DNA from: Tieghemostelium lacteum
Taxonomy: Eukaryota > Evosea > Eumycetozoa > Dictyosteliales > Raperosteliaceae
Length of the DNA stretch: 64,000 bases
Direction of reading: 5' to 3'
Assembly: GCA_001606155.1 (NCBI GenBank)
Contig: LODT01000001.1
Coordinates: 744,001-808,000, forward strand
Shown in pieces: positions 29,318-38,752 of the stretch. Position 1 is the stretch's first letter. Every line of letters starts with the position of its first letter. Both the position numbers and the translations under genes were made by a program. A model generated the notes under the pieces. That model ran no database searches, was not told the origin of the DNA, and worked only from the letters and a program-made list of their open reading frames with translations.

Positions 29318-30713
29318 TTAATCAAAACTAACGGTACCTGGTTGTTTGTATAACATGAAACAGTTATCATTTGAAGCATTTAAATACATGTATCCACCTA
29401 ATCCCCAGTTTTCACCCCAAGAATTTTTAATAATCCAATAATCATCAGCAGTGTTATAACCAGTTACAACAACGACATGAGTAGTACCATTGTGAACAAT
29501 AGGACATGAGAAAATACCAGATTTATAACTTCTAAATTCTGGATCGGCTGAATTTAAACTTACGGTGACAGGCCCTTTTTTAAGTTCTTGAATAATGGAA
29601 TCCTTTCCAGCTGGGATATTGTACCAACTATTCCATTTAATAACTTGAGAACCTGGATATTGTGTACATGTACCATTTAATTGTGTATATGGAGCAGTTG
29701 TTTCATTAACCAAACCAACATCAAGGAAATCACGGAATACCTTATGTGGCCAACCTGATACACATTTATTCTCTAAACAACTAACAGATTGTTGTTCTGA
29801 TAAATTAATAAATGCTGCTTTTGGATCGCCTCCATATTTTATCAAATATTTAGCTTCAACTACACCAGTTGCTGCAAAACTCCAACAACTACCACAATTT
29901 TGTTGTTTTTTGGGTGGAGTCATAACATTTCTAGCTCTCCAATCACTATCATTTGGGTTTGGTGTTGGTGTTGGTGTTGGTGGTTGAGTAGGTGGTGGTG
30001 TTGTTGGTGTTGGTGTTTGAGTAGGTGGTGGTGTTGTTGGAGTTGGAGTTGGTGTTGGAGTTTGGGTTTGTGTTGGTGTTGGTGTTGGTGTTGGTGTTGG
30101 TGTTGGTGTTTGAGTAGGTGGTGGTGTTGGTAAGGTTAATCTCCATGGATCTAGTCCTAAATATCCTCCAAATGGATAGTAACCACAAACAAATTTGGTA
30201 TTTAATAAACCGCAAGAATCTTTAGCACATCCAACACTTTTACTATTTTCCGACATTGCCTATTAAATATGATATATTAATACAATGAATCTAAATATAA
30301 CTAATAACTTTAAATTGGCAAAGTATATTTACAACTAACCAAGATTGACAAGGTTTCTTTTCTGATTTACAATAATGTAATTTCCAATCATAGTTTGTTT
30401 CCATTGATTTTACAGCTTTTAGAGTATTCTTTAAACTGAAACCCCATGAACTTGAACTTCTCCATTCAGAAAAGATACCATATAAATTACCAGGACTTGA
30501 AGTATTACAAACATACTGTTGAAGTTCATTTGCAATAGTTTGGTTCCATACCAACACTGGTAAAGTCACAGCTGGTTTAGGAGATGGGTTAGATCTCCAT
30601 GTAGCATGAGTATCTAAAATTAAATTAATATCAGTGGTATCTAAATCAGCACTAACATTAACCATTAAAAAACAACCAATAATAAATAATAAAAATAGTA
30701 TTGAATCTTTCAT
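29318..30713 (-). CDS. Secreted CAP/SCP domain fused to papain-like cysteine protease, no I29 propeptide
   Basis: Exons 30333-30713 and 29318-30259, with a 73-bp GTAAAT..TAG intron in phase 0, give 440 residues. A signal peptide (residues 1-22) is followed by a CAP/SCP domain (about 28-160: ILDTHATWRSNP at the start, SENSKSVGCAK and FVCGYYPFGGYLG at the end). A Pro/Thr repeat linker (about 170-220, PTPTP units) follows, then a C1A peptidase domain to the end. The catalytic set is present: Gln and Cys in KKQQNCGSCWSF, His in NGTTHVVVVTGY, Asn in IIKNSWGENWG. The usual I29 inhibitory propeptide is absent. The CAP cavity residues (the GHYTQ His and GEN Glu) are not conserved. The splice site runs through the CAP signature and restores it, which supports the fusion. 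Confidence 0.85.
29958..30130. repeat. Pro/Thr-coding tandem repeat (linker)
   Basis: GGTGTT/GGTGTTGGAGTT-type units on the plus strand code for PTPT and PPPTQ repeats on the minus strand. They form the flexible, probably glycosylated linker of the CAP-protease fusion. Confidence 0.75.
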
Positions 30714-31136
30714 TTTTGTTTGGTGTAATAAATAAATAAATAGTATAACAGGTTAAATAAAAATGAAGAAGGGAAAAAAAAAAAATATCCCTAAGATGAA
30801 TCTGATCAGTAGAAAGAAGTTTTGGGACCAATTTGTTCTAACTAAAGGGTGAAGAGTTGTCGATTCCAAATAATTACTTAAAGTTTTTCTGTTTTCATTG
30901 AAAGATCAAGATATTTAATTAATTTATATTAATTAATTGGATTAAGGGCAGAATGCCTTGCAAAAAAATTAATTTTAATAAAAATCTAATTGATTTACCA
31001 AGATATTTATAAAAATCAAAAAGTTGTTTGGATTGATTGGTGTGTCTAAAAAGTGAAAAGTAATTTTCAATTTGTGATTTTCTCTGTACCCACCTTATTT
31101 ATTTATTTATTTTATTTATTAGTACACATCAAAAAT
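30714..31136. promoter_or_regulatory. Shared upstream region of the CAP-protease and I29 genes
   Basis: 423 bp lie between two divergent start codons. It contains a near-palindrome, TTAATTAATTTATATTAATT, around 30915-30936. No other gene is visible, so both promoters must be here. Coregulation is plausible but not shown. Confidence 0.45.
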
Positions 31137-31883
31137 ATGAAATTTATTATAGTATTAATATCAGTTGTTATACTTTTTAATTTTGTTACAGCATACGTAC
31201 CTTCTGATAACGATCTTTGGAATTCATTCATCAATTGGAAAGATGCATATGGAATTGTTTACAATGATGACGAAATTCAAACTAAATTTAACAATTACAA
31301 AGAAACTCTATTTGGATTAGTAGAAATACTTTCCAGAAATCAAAAATATGATGACATTAATTTAGAGTACCCAAATAACTCAACTTTACAAGCAAGAGAT
31401 TTAGAAGCCCTAAATGAAGTTGAACCCATTGTAACTTATCCAAATTCAAATACACCACAATGTTTGTATTTATAAAAGAGATTGTATTTAATTTGGATGT
31501 AATACTAACAAATTAGCAATGTTGTGTTATTTTAAACTACAGATGCAATGAATGATTTTGGAGATGTCTCAAATGCTGATTATTTACAATATTATGCAGG
31601 TGGTGATTCTAATGCACCAGAGAGTCTTGCTATTGCAGGTGCTGCTTTATCAGCTGGTGTTATTGCTGCCATCACTGCTGCTGGTACTGTTATTGTTGGT
31701 GGTGCTATCGCAGGTTCTGTTGCTGTTGTAAAGAAGTATCGTAAATCAGATTCTGAGAAACCTGTAGAGATTGAAATGACACCACAACCAAAAGAAAAGA
31801 GAAAATCATTCATTGATATTTTTAACTTGAAAGCAAACAAACATAAATCAATTACTGCTAGATCAGTGCCTGCAAATATTTAA
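31137..31883 (+). CDS. Membrane-anchored I29 propeptide-like protein lacking a protease domain
   Basis: Exons 31137-31461 and 31543-31883 (GTTTGT..CAG intron, 81 bp, phase 1) give 221 residues. A signal peptide (MKFIIVLISVVILFNFVTA) is followed by an I29 cathepsin-propeptide-like domain: LWNSFINWKDAYGIVYNDDE resembles the start of the ERFNIN helix, and AMNDFGDVSNADYLQYYAGG is the N-x-F-x-D box that ends it. The intron falls exactly where the domain continues. A Gly/Ala-rich transmembrane helix (about 137-166) and a basic cytoplasmic tail of about 50 residues follow. Stand-alone I29 proteins such as CTLA-2 and crammer inhibit cathepsins, so this could be a surface-anchored or lysosomal inhibitor. 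An ATG further upstream at 31053 would add a non-signal leader and is less likely. Confidence 0.72.
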
Positions 31884-32053
31884 ATTTATATTAAATAAAT
31901 TCAAATAATATTTTCTTGATTTAATTGATGCTTTAAATGAGAAATAAAAAAAAGTTTTTTTTACATTATAATCACTGAATAGATTTCTATGAAAAACTAT
32001 CACCACTTTTAATTTAATATTTATTAAAACAACTCTTATTCTATTATATTGTA

Positions 32054-34498
32054 ATGTCAGTCTATGAAAGAGTATTAAAAAATAAATTTCTTTTATTTTT
32101 AATATTAGAAAAAGTAAAAGAGATAAATAATGAAATTGGTATTAGTGGAAACAGAATTATACTACAAGATTTCTATAGGGTTGGATATCACCAAATAAAC
32201 AGAGTTATACGACAAGATTTCTATAGTTTTGGATATCACCAAATATATTCTATAAAATGGATGTTAAACAACAATCATATTAATTTACTAAATGATAAAA
32301 TTAAAACCAACTCATATTTGAAATGGACAAATAAATCATTCAGATTGGTTTTTTCAAGGTTCAAAAACACTGCTGGTACAGAAGACGACTCAGAGAGTAA
32401 AACAATGTTTAATCTAATCATTAAAAACTATAGAACTCAGTTACAGGACTATGATCAGTTTTGGTTAGCTTCAAAATGTCATAATCTCTGGCTATTATCA
32501 CATCTACTAAATGACACCAACTTAGTACTTGGTCTATTACCATATCAGTATTGCCTTAAACATGGGTTCTTTGATGGTTTTCAAATGTTAATCAGTCATA
32601 AGAAATCAATGACAAAAAAAAAACTAATTGAAAATCTGCCTAGATTGATACAATATAGCTCCTATAGTAAAATTACTATCATCAACCAAGTATTTCAATT
32701 TATAGTTAATCACTTTGAAATTGATGAATTAGAACATAAACCTACATCTTCCGTTATCTATTTAGCAATCAGTCCCAATATATACCATATAGATAATAAT
32801 CTATTAAAAACCATCAGTCCCTATTGTACATTTACCAAAGAAAGTTTTAAAACTCACACCTTTGGGTTTGTACCATACCATATGAATCCACAAGACACTC
32901 TAAAAAAGTTGTTAACATATTTTGACAACTACTATTATCTATCTGATAAACATTTCCCATTAAATAATTATTTTCAATCAAATTACCTAGAGATTAAAAC
33001 ATCATGTACCCCAGATGTTAATAATAATAGTAGTAGTAGTAGTAGCTATATTAGTGGTATTTCAGAATATATATCAAATATTTTCAAGAACAAATTGGTA
33101 CTTCCTTATTTTGATTATAGTGATACACTTTTGGATATCTTTATCAGGAACAGATTTAAGGCATTTGATACTAAACATCCACATTCAGTAGTTTACTATT
33201 TGGTAACTGGAAATCTAAAACCACCAAAAGAATTTGCTCAATCACTGAATAGTGCCGTTGAAAGAAAACTTATTTTTGATCTCTATGTAACTGCGATACC
33301 TCAGCATAAAAAGAAACAGTTTATTGAAAGAATATGTATTGATGATATAGATCAAAAAGTCTTTTTTGAAAAACTGTTGTATCTAGGTAAAAGTGAATGG
33401 GATAATGTACTCTATATGATTGAACTAAACTATAAAAACTATCAACCAAATCCACCTCATAACAATGTGTTAAATATGTTACAAATGGTATTTAGAAGTA
33501 ATCCACCATTGGATTTGGTCCGTATGATATTTGATAGAGTAATCAAAATGGAATTTACAATGGATTTGTACAGGTGTAGGGATATGCAGAGTTTAGAGGT
33601 ATTAAAGTATCTGTTGACCAAAAAAAATGTTACCATTAAACAAAACTTTAATTTCTTTACATTCTATCCTGCATTCCACTACATGATCACCAATAGTGAT
33701 TTCCAATTCACTAGTCAAGCCTATGAGACCTATAATCTGGAGATTATAGACTATCTCTTAGTGAACCGACCTGATTTTGAAATTCCAGATTTTAATATGG
33801 AATTAAGTACCAATTACACCCTCTTTAAATGTCTAGTTGAAAGAGGTCCTGCATATGCTTTTAGGCTAAATGTTGATATTGTATCATTTATAAAGGATCA
33901 AAAGATTCCATATAGAAGTTATATTAATCAGTTAAAGTATCATCCATATGAACTTCTACAATTTCTCTCCAAGTATAAACCAACCGAAGATAAATTACCA
34001 ACAAATTTCTATGATATTGTTGGGGAATCTGGTAACCAAAATCTAATTGATTGGGTATTGGAAAACTACCAACAAAATCCTATCCTATCAATGATTAATA
34101 TAATAATAGTTAACAAACACTATCATATCATAGATAGTCTCATAAAAAATCGACATTTACATTTTTGGTTTGTTTTTAATATAATGGAAATTAAAACAAC
34201 AGCTATAGTTAACCAGAAATTTAATATTTGGATGTTGATTAACCAGTATTTCCCAGCTAATAAATTGTCATTGAAATCACTCAGGTTTACAAAAATGTCA
34301 TTCCTCAAGCTAGTTTTGGAAGAAGGTGAAATTGATCTATTAAAAATATTTATTCAATTAAAAAAGAGATCAACAAGATATGCAGGATTAAGACTCCTCT
34401 CAGATAAAGGATTTTTGCCCACTACAAGTCAAACTCAAACTATTTCCCTGGATTATAAGTATATTGCTGAGATTGATGATTTGTATCCAAAATATTAA
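32054..34498 (+). CDS. Large dictyostelid repeat protein, ankyrin-like family
   Basis: An 814-residue single-exon gene with no signal peptide. It is built of helical, Leu/Tyr/Asn/His-rich units that resemble degenerate ankyrin-type repeats (for example YNLEIIDYLLVNRPDFEIPD, then TLFKCLVERGPAYAFRLNV and NQNLIDWVLENYQQNP). Large families of such proteins occur in dictyostelids and their function is unknown. A short Ser run (about residues 325-331) is a codon expansion. The N-terminus contains a 48-bp in-frame tandem duplication at 32161-32256. Confidence 0.65.
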   Translation: MSVYERVLKNKFLLFLILEKVKEINNEIGISGNRIILQDFYRVGYHQINRVIRQDFYSFGYHQIYSIKWMLNNNHINLLNDKIKTNSYLKWTNKSFRLVFSRFKNTAGTEDDSESKTMFNLIIKNYRTQLQDYDQFWLASKCHNLWLLSHLLNDTNLVLGLLPYQYCLKHGFFDGFQMLISHKKSMTKKKLIENLPRLIQYSSYSKITIINQVFQFIVNHFEIDELEHKPTSSVIYLAISPNIYHIDNNLLKTISPYCTFTKESFKTHTFGFVPYHMNPQDTLKKLLTYFDNYYYLSDKHFPLNNYFQSNYLEIKTSCTPDVNNNSSSSSSYISGISEYISNIFKNKLVLPYFDYSDTLLDIFIRNRFKAFDTKHPHSVVYYLVTGNLKPPKEFAQSLNSAVERKLIFDLYVTAIPQHKKKQFIERICIDDIDQKVFFEKLLYLGKSEWDNVLYMIELNYKNYQPNPPHNNVLNMLQMVFRSNPPLDLVRMIFDRVIKMEFTMDLYRCRDMQSLEVLKYLLTKKNVTIKQNFNFFTFYPAFHYMITNSDFQFTSQAYETYNLEIIDYLLVNRPDFEIPDFNMELSTNYTLFKCLVERGPAYAFRLNVDIVSFIKDQKIPYRSYINQLKYHPYELLQFLSKYKPTEDKLPTNFYDIVGESGNQNLIDWVLENYQQNPILSMINIIIVNKHYHIIDSLIKNRHLHFWFVFNIMEIKTTAIVNQKFNIWMLINQYFPANKLSLKSLRFTKMSFLKLVLEEGEIDLLKIFIQLKKRSTRYAGLRLLSDKGFLPTTSQTQTISLDYKYIAEIDDLYPKY
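32161..32256. repeat. 48-bp tandem duplication in the repeat-protein gene
   Basis: Units 32161-32208 and 32209-32256 are clearly duplicates and code for LQDFYRVGYHQINRVI and RQDFYSFGYHQIYSIK. The length is a multiple of three, so the frame is kept. Confidence 0.85.
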
Positions 34499-34613
34499 AA
34501 CCAATAATGATGAAAATAAATTTTGTAGTAGTAGTTGTAGTAGGCTTTTGAAGAGAGAGATTGAAAGCATGTACCTTTGATTTTGATTATGTGTTCTAGA
34601 AAGGTGTTGCTTT

Positions 34614-35744
34614 TTAAAAGAGTTTAAAAGTTTGAGGTTTTTTGGGTTCCTTTTTTTGGAAATGTTTTACAAAAGTCTCTGCAACAATGATTGGGAAAAC
34701 AATAGATGCTTCACAATAAATCTTTACAGGTTTAGCATCAATTTTAATTTTACCCCAACTGACAGCTTCGTCAGGTCTTGCACCAGAATCTGAACCATCA
34801 AATTCCTGACCAGTATTAATGTAGACTGCATAATCTGCACCGTTTCTAAAGAGATTGGCATTACAAATGTGATGTTTAATAACACCACCACCTAGAATAA
34901 TGATACCAGTATGTTTGGCATAGGCAGCATGATTGTTAATGGCACGAATATCACCAATGAGATCTACTACCAATCCAGGTGTTTTATAGGAATGGAAATA
35001 CATCATGTCACCTATAGACCCATCAGTCAAAGCTGGACAGAATACTGGAATATCGTTCTTCCATGCCCAGTAGTAAATAGAGTCTTCATTATTAATCTCT
35101 TTACCTAATCTATTAATTACTTTACTGGGTGTCCAAAGTGTCTTTTCAGTAGTTTGTTCTTCAACCATTTTATCCAAAATTGGTAGTATCCAATCTTCAA
35201 ATTTACAATAGTTATCATTGGGTACCAATAAATTACCAATTCTATTCAACCCTTTTCTACGAAGGTCTGCACCATTTAAAGAAAACTCTCCTAGAAATGT
35301 AGGTGCAAGACATTTTATAAAATCTTCCTCAACACCTCCAGCAGTAGTAACAATGACATCAACCATGGAATGTTGTACTAAATATTTAATAATCTCTCTA
35401 ACACCAGATGACACCAAATTTGAAGTATATCCTAAGAATATTTTACATCTAGTTTGTTTTCTCTCTTCTGGGTCATCATCTTGTTCATCTTCTTTCAATG
35501 GCTCATCTGAAAGTCTCCAACTAATCATTCTATTAATCTCTTTGATTGCATCTGCCAAACCTGATGCTTGAAAACCAGTAGTTTTATAGGATTCAAATAG
35601 TTTTTCATAATTTAAACCCTGATTGAAATCATAACCTCTAATCTCTGGTTTTCCTTGTAAATCAGCACTATTGGATTGTAAGAATACTGCATTTTTAGCA
35701 GAATCCAATTCTTTATCTGTATTACTACTATTGGTAGATGTCAT
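34614..35744 (-). CDS. dhps: Deoxyhypusine synthase
   Basis: A 376-residue enzyme starting at ATG 35744 ([14 protein letters not shown]); a frame opened 21 bp upstream begins at TTG and is not the start. It performs the first step of hypusine formation on eIF5A, moving the aminobutyl group of spermidine to a lysine using NAD. The family blocks are all present: [75 protein letters not shown]. The C-terminal block is [19 protein letters not shown], whose SWGK lysine is the one that forms the enzyme-imine intermediate. The length is normal. The enzyme is cytosolic. Confidence 0.96.
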   Translation of the reverse strand: MTSTNSSNTDKELDSAKNAVFLQSNSADLQGKPEIRGYDFNQGLNYEKLFESYKTTGFQASGLADAIKEINRMISWRLSDEPLKEDEQDDDPEERKQTRCKIFLGYTSNLVSSGVREIIKYLVQHSMVDVIVTTAGGVEEDFIKCLAPTFLGEFSLNGADLRRKGLNRIGNLLVPNDNYCKFEDWILPILDKMVEEQTTEKTLWTPSKVINRLGKEINNEDSIYYWAWKNDIPVFCPALTDGSIGDMMYFHSYKTPGLVVDLIGDIRAINNHAAYAKHTGIIILGGGVIKHHICNANLFRNGADYAVYINTGQEFDGSDSGARPDEAVSWGKIKIDAKPVKIYCEASIVFPIIVAETFVKHFQKKEPKKPQTFKLF

Positions 35745-36050
35745 TTTCTTAATCAATTGAAACAAAAACGAAAAAAAAAATAAATTATCATTATTTATAT
35801 ATTTGAATTTTCTCAGATAACTTAAAACCCTTTGAATATTGTGTTATAATTTGTAATTTTAAAAGATAATATTATATTAAATAAATAAACTCTCAAATTT
35901 AAATTTAAAGAAATACTTAAGTGATAAATGACTTATTACCTAAATAAAATTTCTTTTTTTCTTTTTTTTTTTTTTTTTCACAAATATCACACCTCACTGA
36001 TCTAAACAGGATATTAGTGCGCTGAGCTTCTCAGTATCTATTTCATCAGA
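35745..36050. promoter_or_regulatory. Shared upstream region of dhps and the CX9C gene
   Basis: 306 bp between divergent starts, with T-runs at 35950-35980. No specific site is recognised. Confidence 0.4.
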
Positions 36051-36401
36051 ATGGAAAATTTAAATAACTTTCAAAGAAATTTATCAATTGGTAATGATTG
36101 GATTTGGTCATCAAAATTAACAACCAATGACAAAGTAGCCAAACTACATAATGTATGTCAGGATAAATATGATCGTTTATATGATTGCGAGATGAAACTT
36201 GATAGTGATTGTACAAATATTTATAAGGAATTTAAAACTTGTTTAAATTCCAATGTTTGTCCATATGAATCACAATTAAACTTTATTCATTGTGGAAGTA
36301 GTGAAAGTTACAAGAACTCTGTTTCATGTGCTGAAGCTAAAAGAAGTTTAGATAAGTGTATGAATATCTCTCTTTCAAAGATTTGGACTGACAAGATATA
36401 A
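36051..36401 (+). CDS. Small CX9C-motif protein, probably mitochondrial intermembrane space
   Basis: A 116-residue protein with eight cysteines. Three pairs are spaced exactly CX9C (CQDKYDRLYDC, CTNIYKEFKTC, CAEAKRSLDKC) and one is CX10C (CPYESQLNFIHC). Twin CX9C proteins are imported into the mitochondrial intermembrane space and oxidised by Mia40/Erv1; many serve in cytochrome oxidase or complex I assembly. Four helical Cys arms suggest two coiled-coil-helix modules in tandem. No targeting presequence is needed for that route, and none is seen. I cannot assign a specific orthologue. Confidence 0.72.
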   Translation: MENLNNFQRNLSIGNDWIWSSKLTTNDKVAKLHNVCQDKYDRLYDCEMKLDSDCTNIYKEFKTCLNSNVCPYESQLNFIHCGSSESYKNSVSCAEAKRSLDKCMNISLSKIWTDKI

Positions 36402-36605
36402 TACACAAACATACCAATACCACAACAGGAATTCAAAAATTACCAATATGTACATAAAGACACAATTTTAAATTGGTAATTCTTACCTCTTTATATTAAA
36501 TATACACCCATTCACACATATATAAAATCAAAAGAAATCTTTCGAAATGTAAATAAAAAGAAACAAAACCAAAGGAAATACAAATATTTATTAAAATTAT
36601 CAAAA

Positions 36606-38576
36606 TCAGTTTGATTTTGAATAGGATAGTTGTTGTTGATCATATGATTGATTATAACTAACTTTAATATCTTGAATAGAATGATTTTGGTCATAGACTG
36701 GCTCTAGTGTTGGCATATTAAGTACAGAGAATGGTGGGATATTTAGCTTCTCAACTCTTTGAATTACTTGATCTCTAATTTTAGTGTCAATGTAGAGACC
36801 ATAGGTATCAATTAGAGATTTGGCAGCAGGTAGATCACCCTCTGCTTTAATTCTCATAATTTCAGCCAAGAGTTTACCAGCACATTCTCTAGCCTCTTCA
36901 AAATTGACAACACAATAGTAGGTCTTTCCATCTCTGTCACGACGTTCAATGGATTTTGAGTTTTTGAGAATGTAATTGACAATCAATTGTCTGTTTTTCA
37001 TGTGATCTTCTTCGAGTTGATCTGAATCTTTTACTTTTCTCAATTGAATGAGAAGTGCATTTCTAACCTCTGCCATATATAGTTGTTTGGCAACATCTAC
37101 ATGTGGGATAACACCAGTTTCAATGAGAATAGGATCGAATATATGGTACCAAGCAACTAAATCAGCTCTGGCCTCTTCCAAAGTTGAAAAGTAACCAGTT
37201 AGACATTTAGCAGGATCATCAACATATACAACGCCACTACTATGTCCACAGACTTCATGTAGTGATGTCATTACAAGATCACTTAGACCACCATAACGAC
37301 TATTCAAATCTTTCTCATAGTCATCATAACAGAATTCCTCTGAGATGTCATTTTCAAATGCATCAGTATAGGTATCAGTTACATTCTTAATGACAATGGA
37401 TTTTGATCCATACTTTTGTCGGAGTTGGTCTTCGTTAGGGAGATTAACACCTATTGGAAGTCCACCAGGGACACCATTGATAACATTCACAATATTGATA
37501 TCCAGTGGTTGTACATCAGTTTTTTTATACTTTTTATCCCATGGCATACGATCTTCAAAATATTGAGATTTCTTACCTACAATTGATATTACCTCTGTCA
37601 ACTTTGGATCTTTCCAGTAGATTATAGATTCATATTCAGCTCTGAGACCTAATGGATCTGTATAGACCTCAATGAAACCCATAATAAAATCAATTTGAGA
37701 GTGATCAGTTATCCAATGAATATTGAACTTTCTAAAATCCTCCAAATCACCACTCTTAAAGTATTTTATCAAAAGTTCTACAGTTTGTTTTTGGGTGTCA
37801 CTTTCGGCATAGGGAATTGCCAATTGAAGATACTTGATTACGTTACTGAGTTCCTTGTGATATTTACCCTCTGAAATATTCAATGATTTGTCGCCAGCTC
37901 TCCAAATCAATGGTTTAATGATACCATCATCACCTTTAACCAATGAGCTATTTAGAGGGTTTTTATCATTTTCTGGTGAGTTTACAAACTCTTGAACCTC
38001 ATGCAGAGTTAGATTCTCTGAATAGAAATTTACAGCAGATTCCTTTATCCAATCTTTTTCAGGACCTTTTTCAGTTAGAATAGATCTCCAACTCTTGTCT
38101 AAAACCAATGGAGATATTCTCTGCAAATACTCTAACAATGTCTCTTTAGTAACTGATTTGATTACACTTTGACCACCATCACAACCCAAACAATACTCTA
38201 TCAAAGATCTCAACTGATCCAGTGTCAAATTCAAAGTATACTTAGCACCAGTCCACATATTAAAAGGACCAGTACCAAACCAAAACATGTGAATATACTT
38301 GTGAACTTCTTTAAATGATTTTTCAAAATCATCAGATAACTTATTATTCTTTCTATAGGTTAACAAAAACTCATAGACTTGTTCTAATAATATTCTTGAT
38401 TCCAAAACCAATCTATTCTTTTGATCTGAGGCTATATCTCTACCTGCTATACTAGCCAATGTGAGATAATACGAAAATATCTTTTGATTTAACTTCAACT
38501 CTTGAAATCCATCAATATGTAACTGTATAATCTGATGATCATCAACTCTCTCTAATTTTACTTTTCTTTCAGACAT
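36606..38576 (-). CDS. Dipeptidyl peptidase III-like metallopeptidase (M49)
   Basis: 656 residues from MSERKVKLERVDD at 38576. An in-frame ATG at 38687 would add a Phe/Asn-rich leader that looks like translated 5' UTR. The M49 zinc signature HExxxH is present as HEVCGH (animal DPP III has HELLGH), with the second motif EEARAD 28 residues on, supplying the third zinc ligand. M49 enzymes release dipeptides from the N-terminus of short peptides in the cytosol. The HEVCGH form and the length are closer to the bacterial and plant branch than to animal DPP III. No signal peptide after the chosen start. Confidence 0.88.
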   Translation of the reverse strand: MSERKVKLERVDDHQIIQLHIDGFQELKLNQKIFSYYLTLASIAGRDIASDQKNRLVLESRILLEQVYEFLLTYRKNNKLSDDFEKSFKEVHKYIHMFWFGTGPFNMWTGAKYTLNLTLDQLRSLIEYCLGCDGGQSVIKSVTKETLLEYLQRISPLVLDKSWRSILTEKGPEKDWIKESAVNFYSENLTLHEVQEFVNSPENDKNPLNSSLVKGDDGIIKPLIWRAGDKSLNISEGKYHKELSNVIKYLQLAIPYAESDTQKQTVELLIKYFKSGDLEDFRKFNIHWITDHSQIDFIMGFIEVYTDPLGLRAEYESIIYWKDPKLTEVISIVGKKSQYFEDRMPWDKKYKKTDVQPLDINIVNVINGVPGGLPIGVNLPNEDQLRQKYGSKSIVIKNVTDTYTDAFENDISEEFCYDDYEKDLNSRYGGLSDLVMTSLHEVCGHSSGVVYVDDPAKCLTGYFSTLEEARADLVAWYHIFDPILIETGVIPHVDVAKQLYMAEVRNALLIQLRKVKDSDQLEEDHMKNRQLIVNYILKNSKSIERRDRDGKTYYCVVNFEEARECAGKLLAEIMRIKAEGDLPAAKSLIDTYGLYIDTKIRDQVIQRVEKLNIPPFSVLNMPTLEPVYDQNHSIQDIKVSYNQSYDQQQLSYSKSN

Positions 38577-38752
38577 TATTTGAACCTCAAGATTTAAATT
38601 AAATAAATTAAAAAAAAAAAAATAAGAATGAAACACCTCTCCCACACTCCTATAGCTATTAATGGGGGTGGAATTGTAAATTGTCATTTTTTATAATCAG
38701 ATCAACAAGCTTGTTTATTATTAATTTGTTCTTTTTTTTTTGGTTTTGATGC

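Noticed and set aside
30291-30713. CAP-domain gene as a separate short protein ending at 30291
   Set aside because: The unspliced end breaks the CAP signature; splicing at 30332/30260 restores SENSKSVGCAK in frame with the protease.
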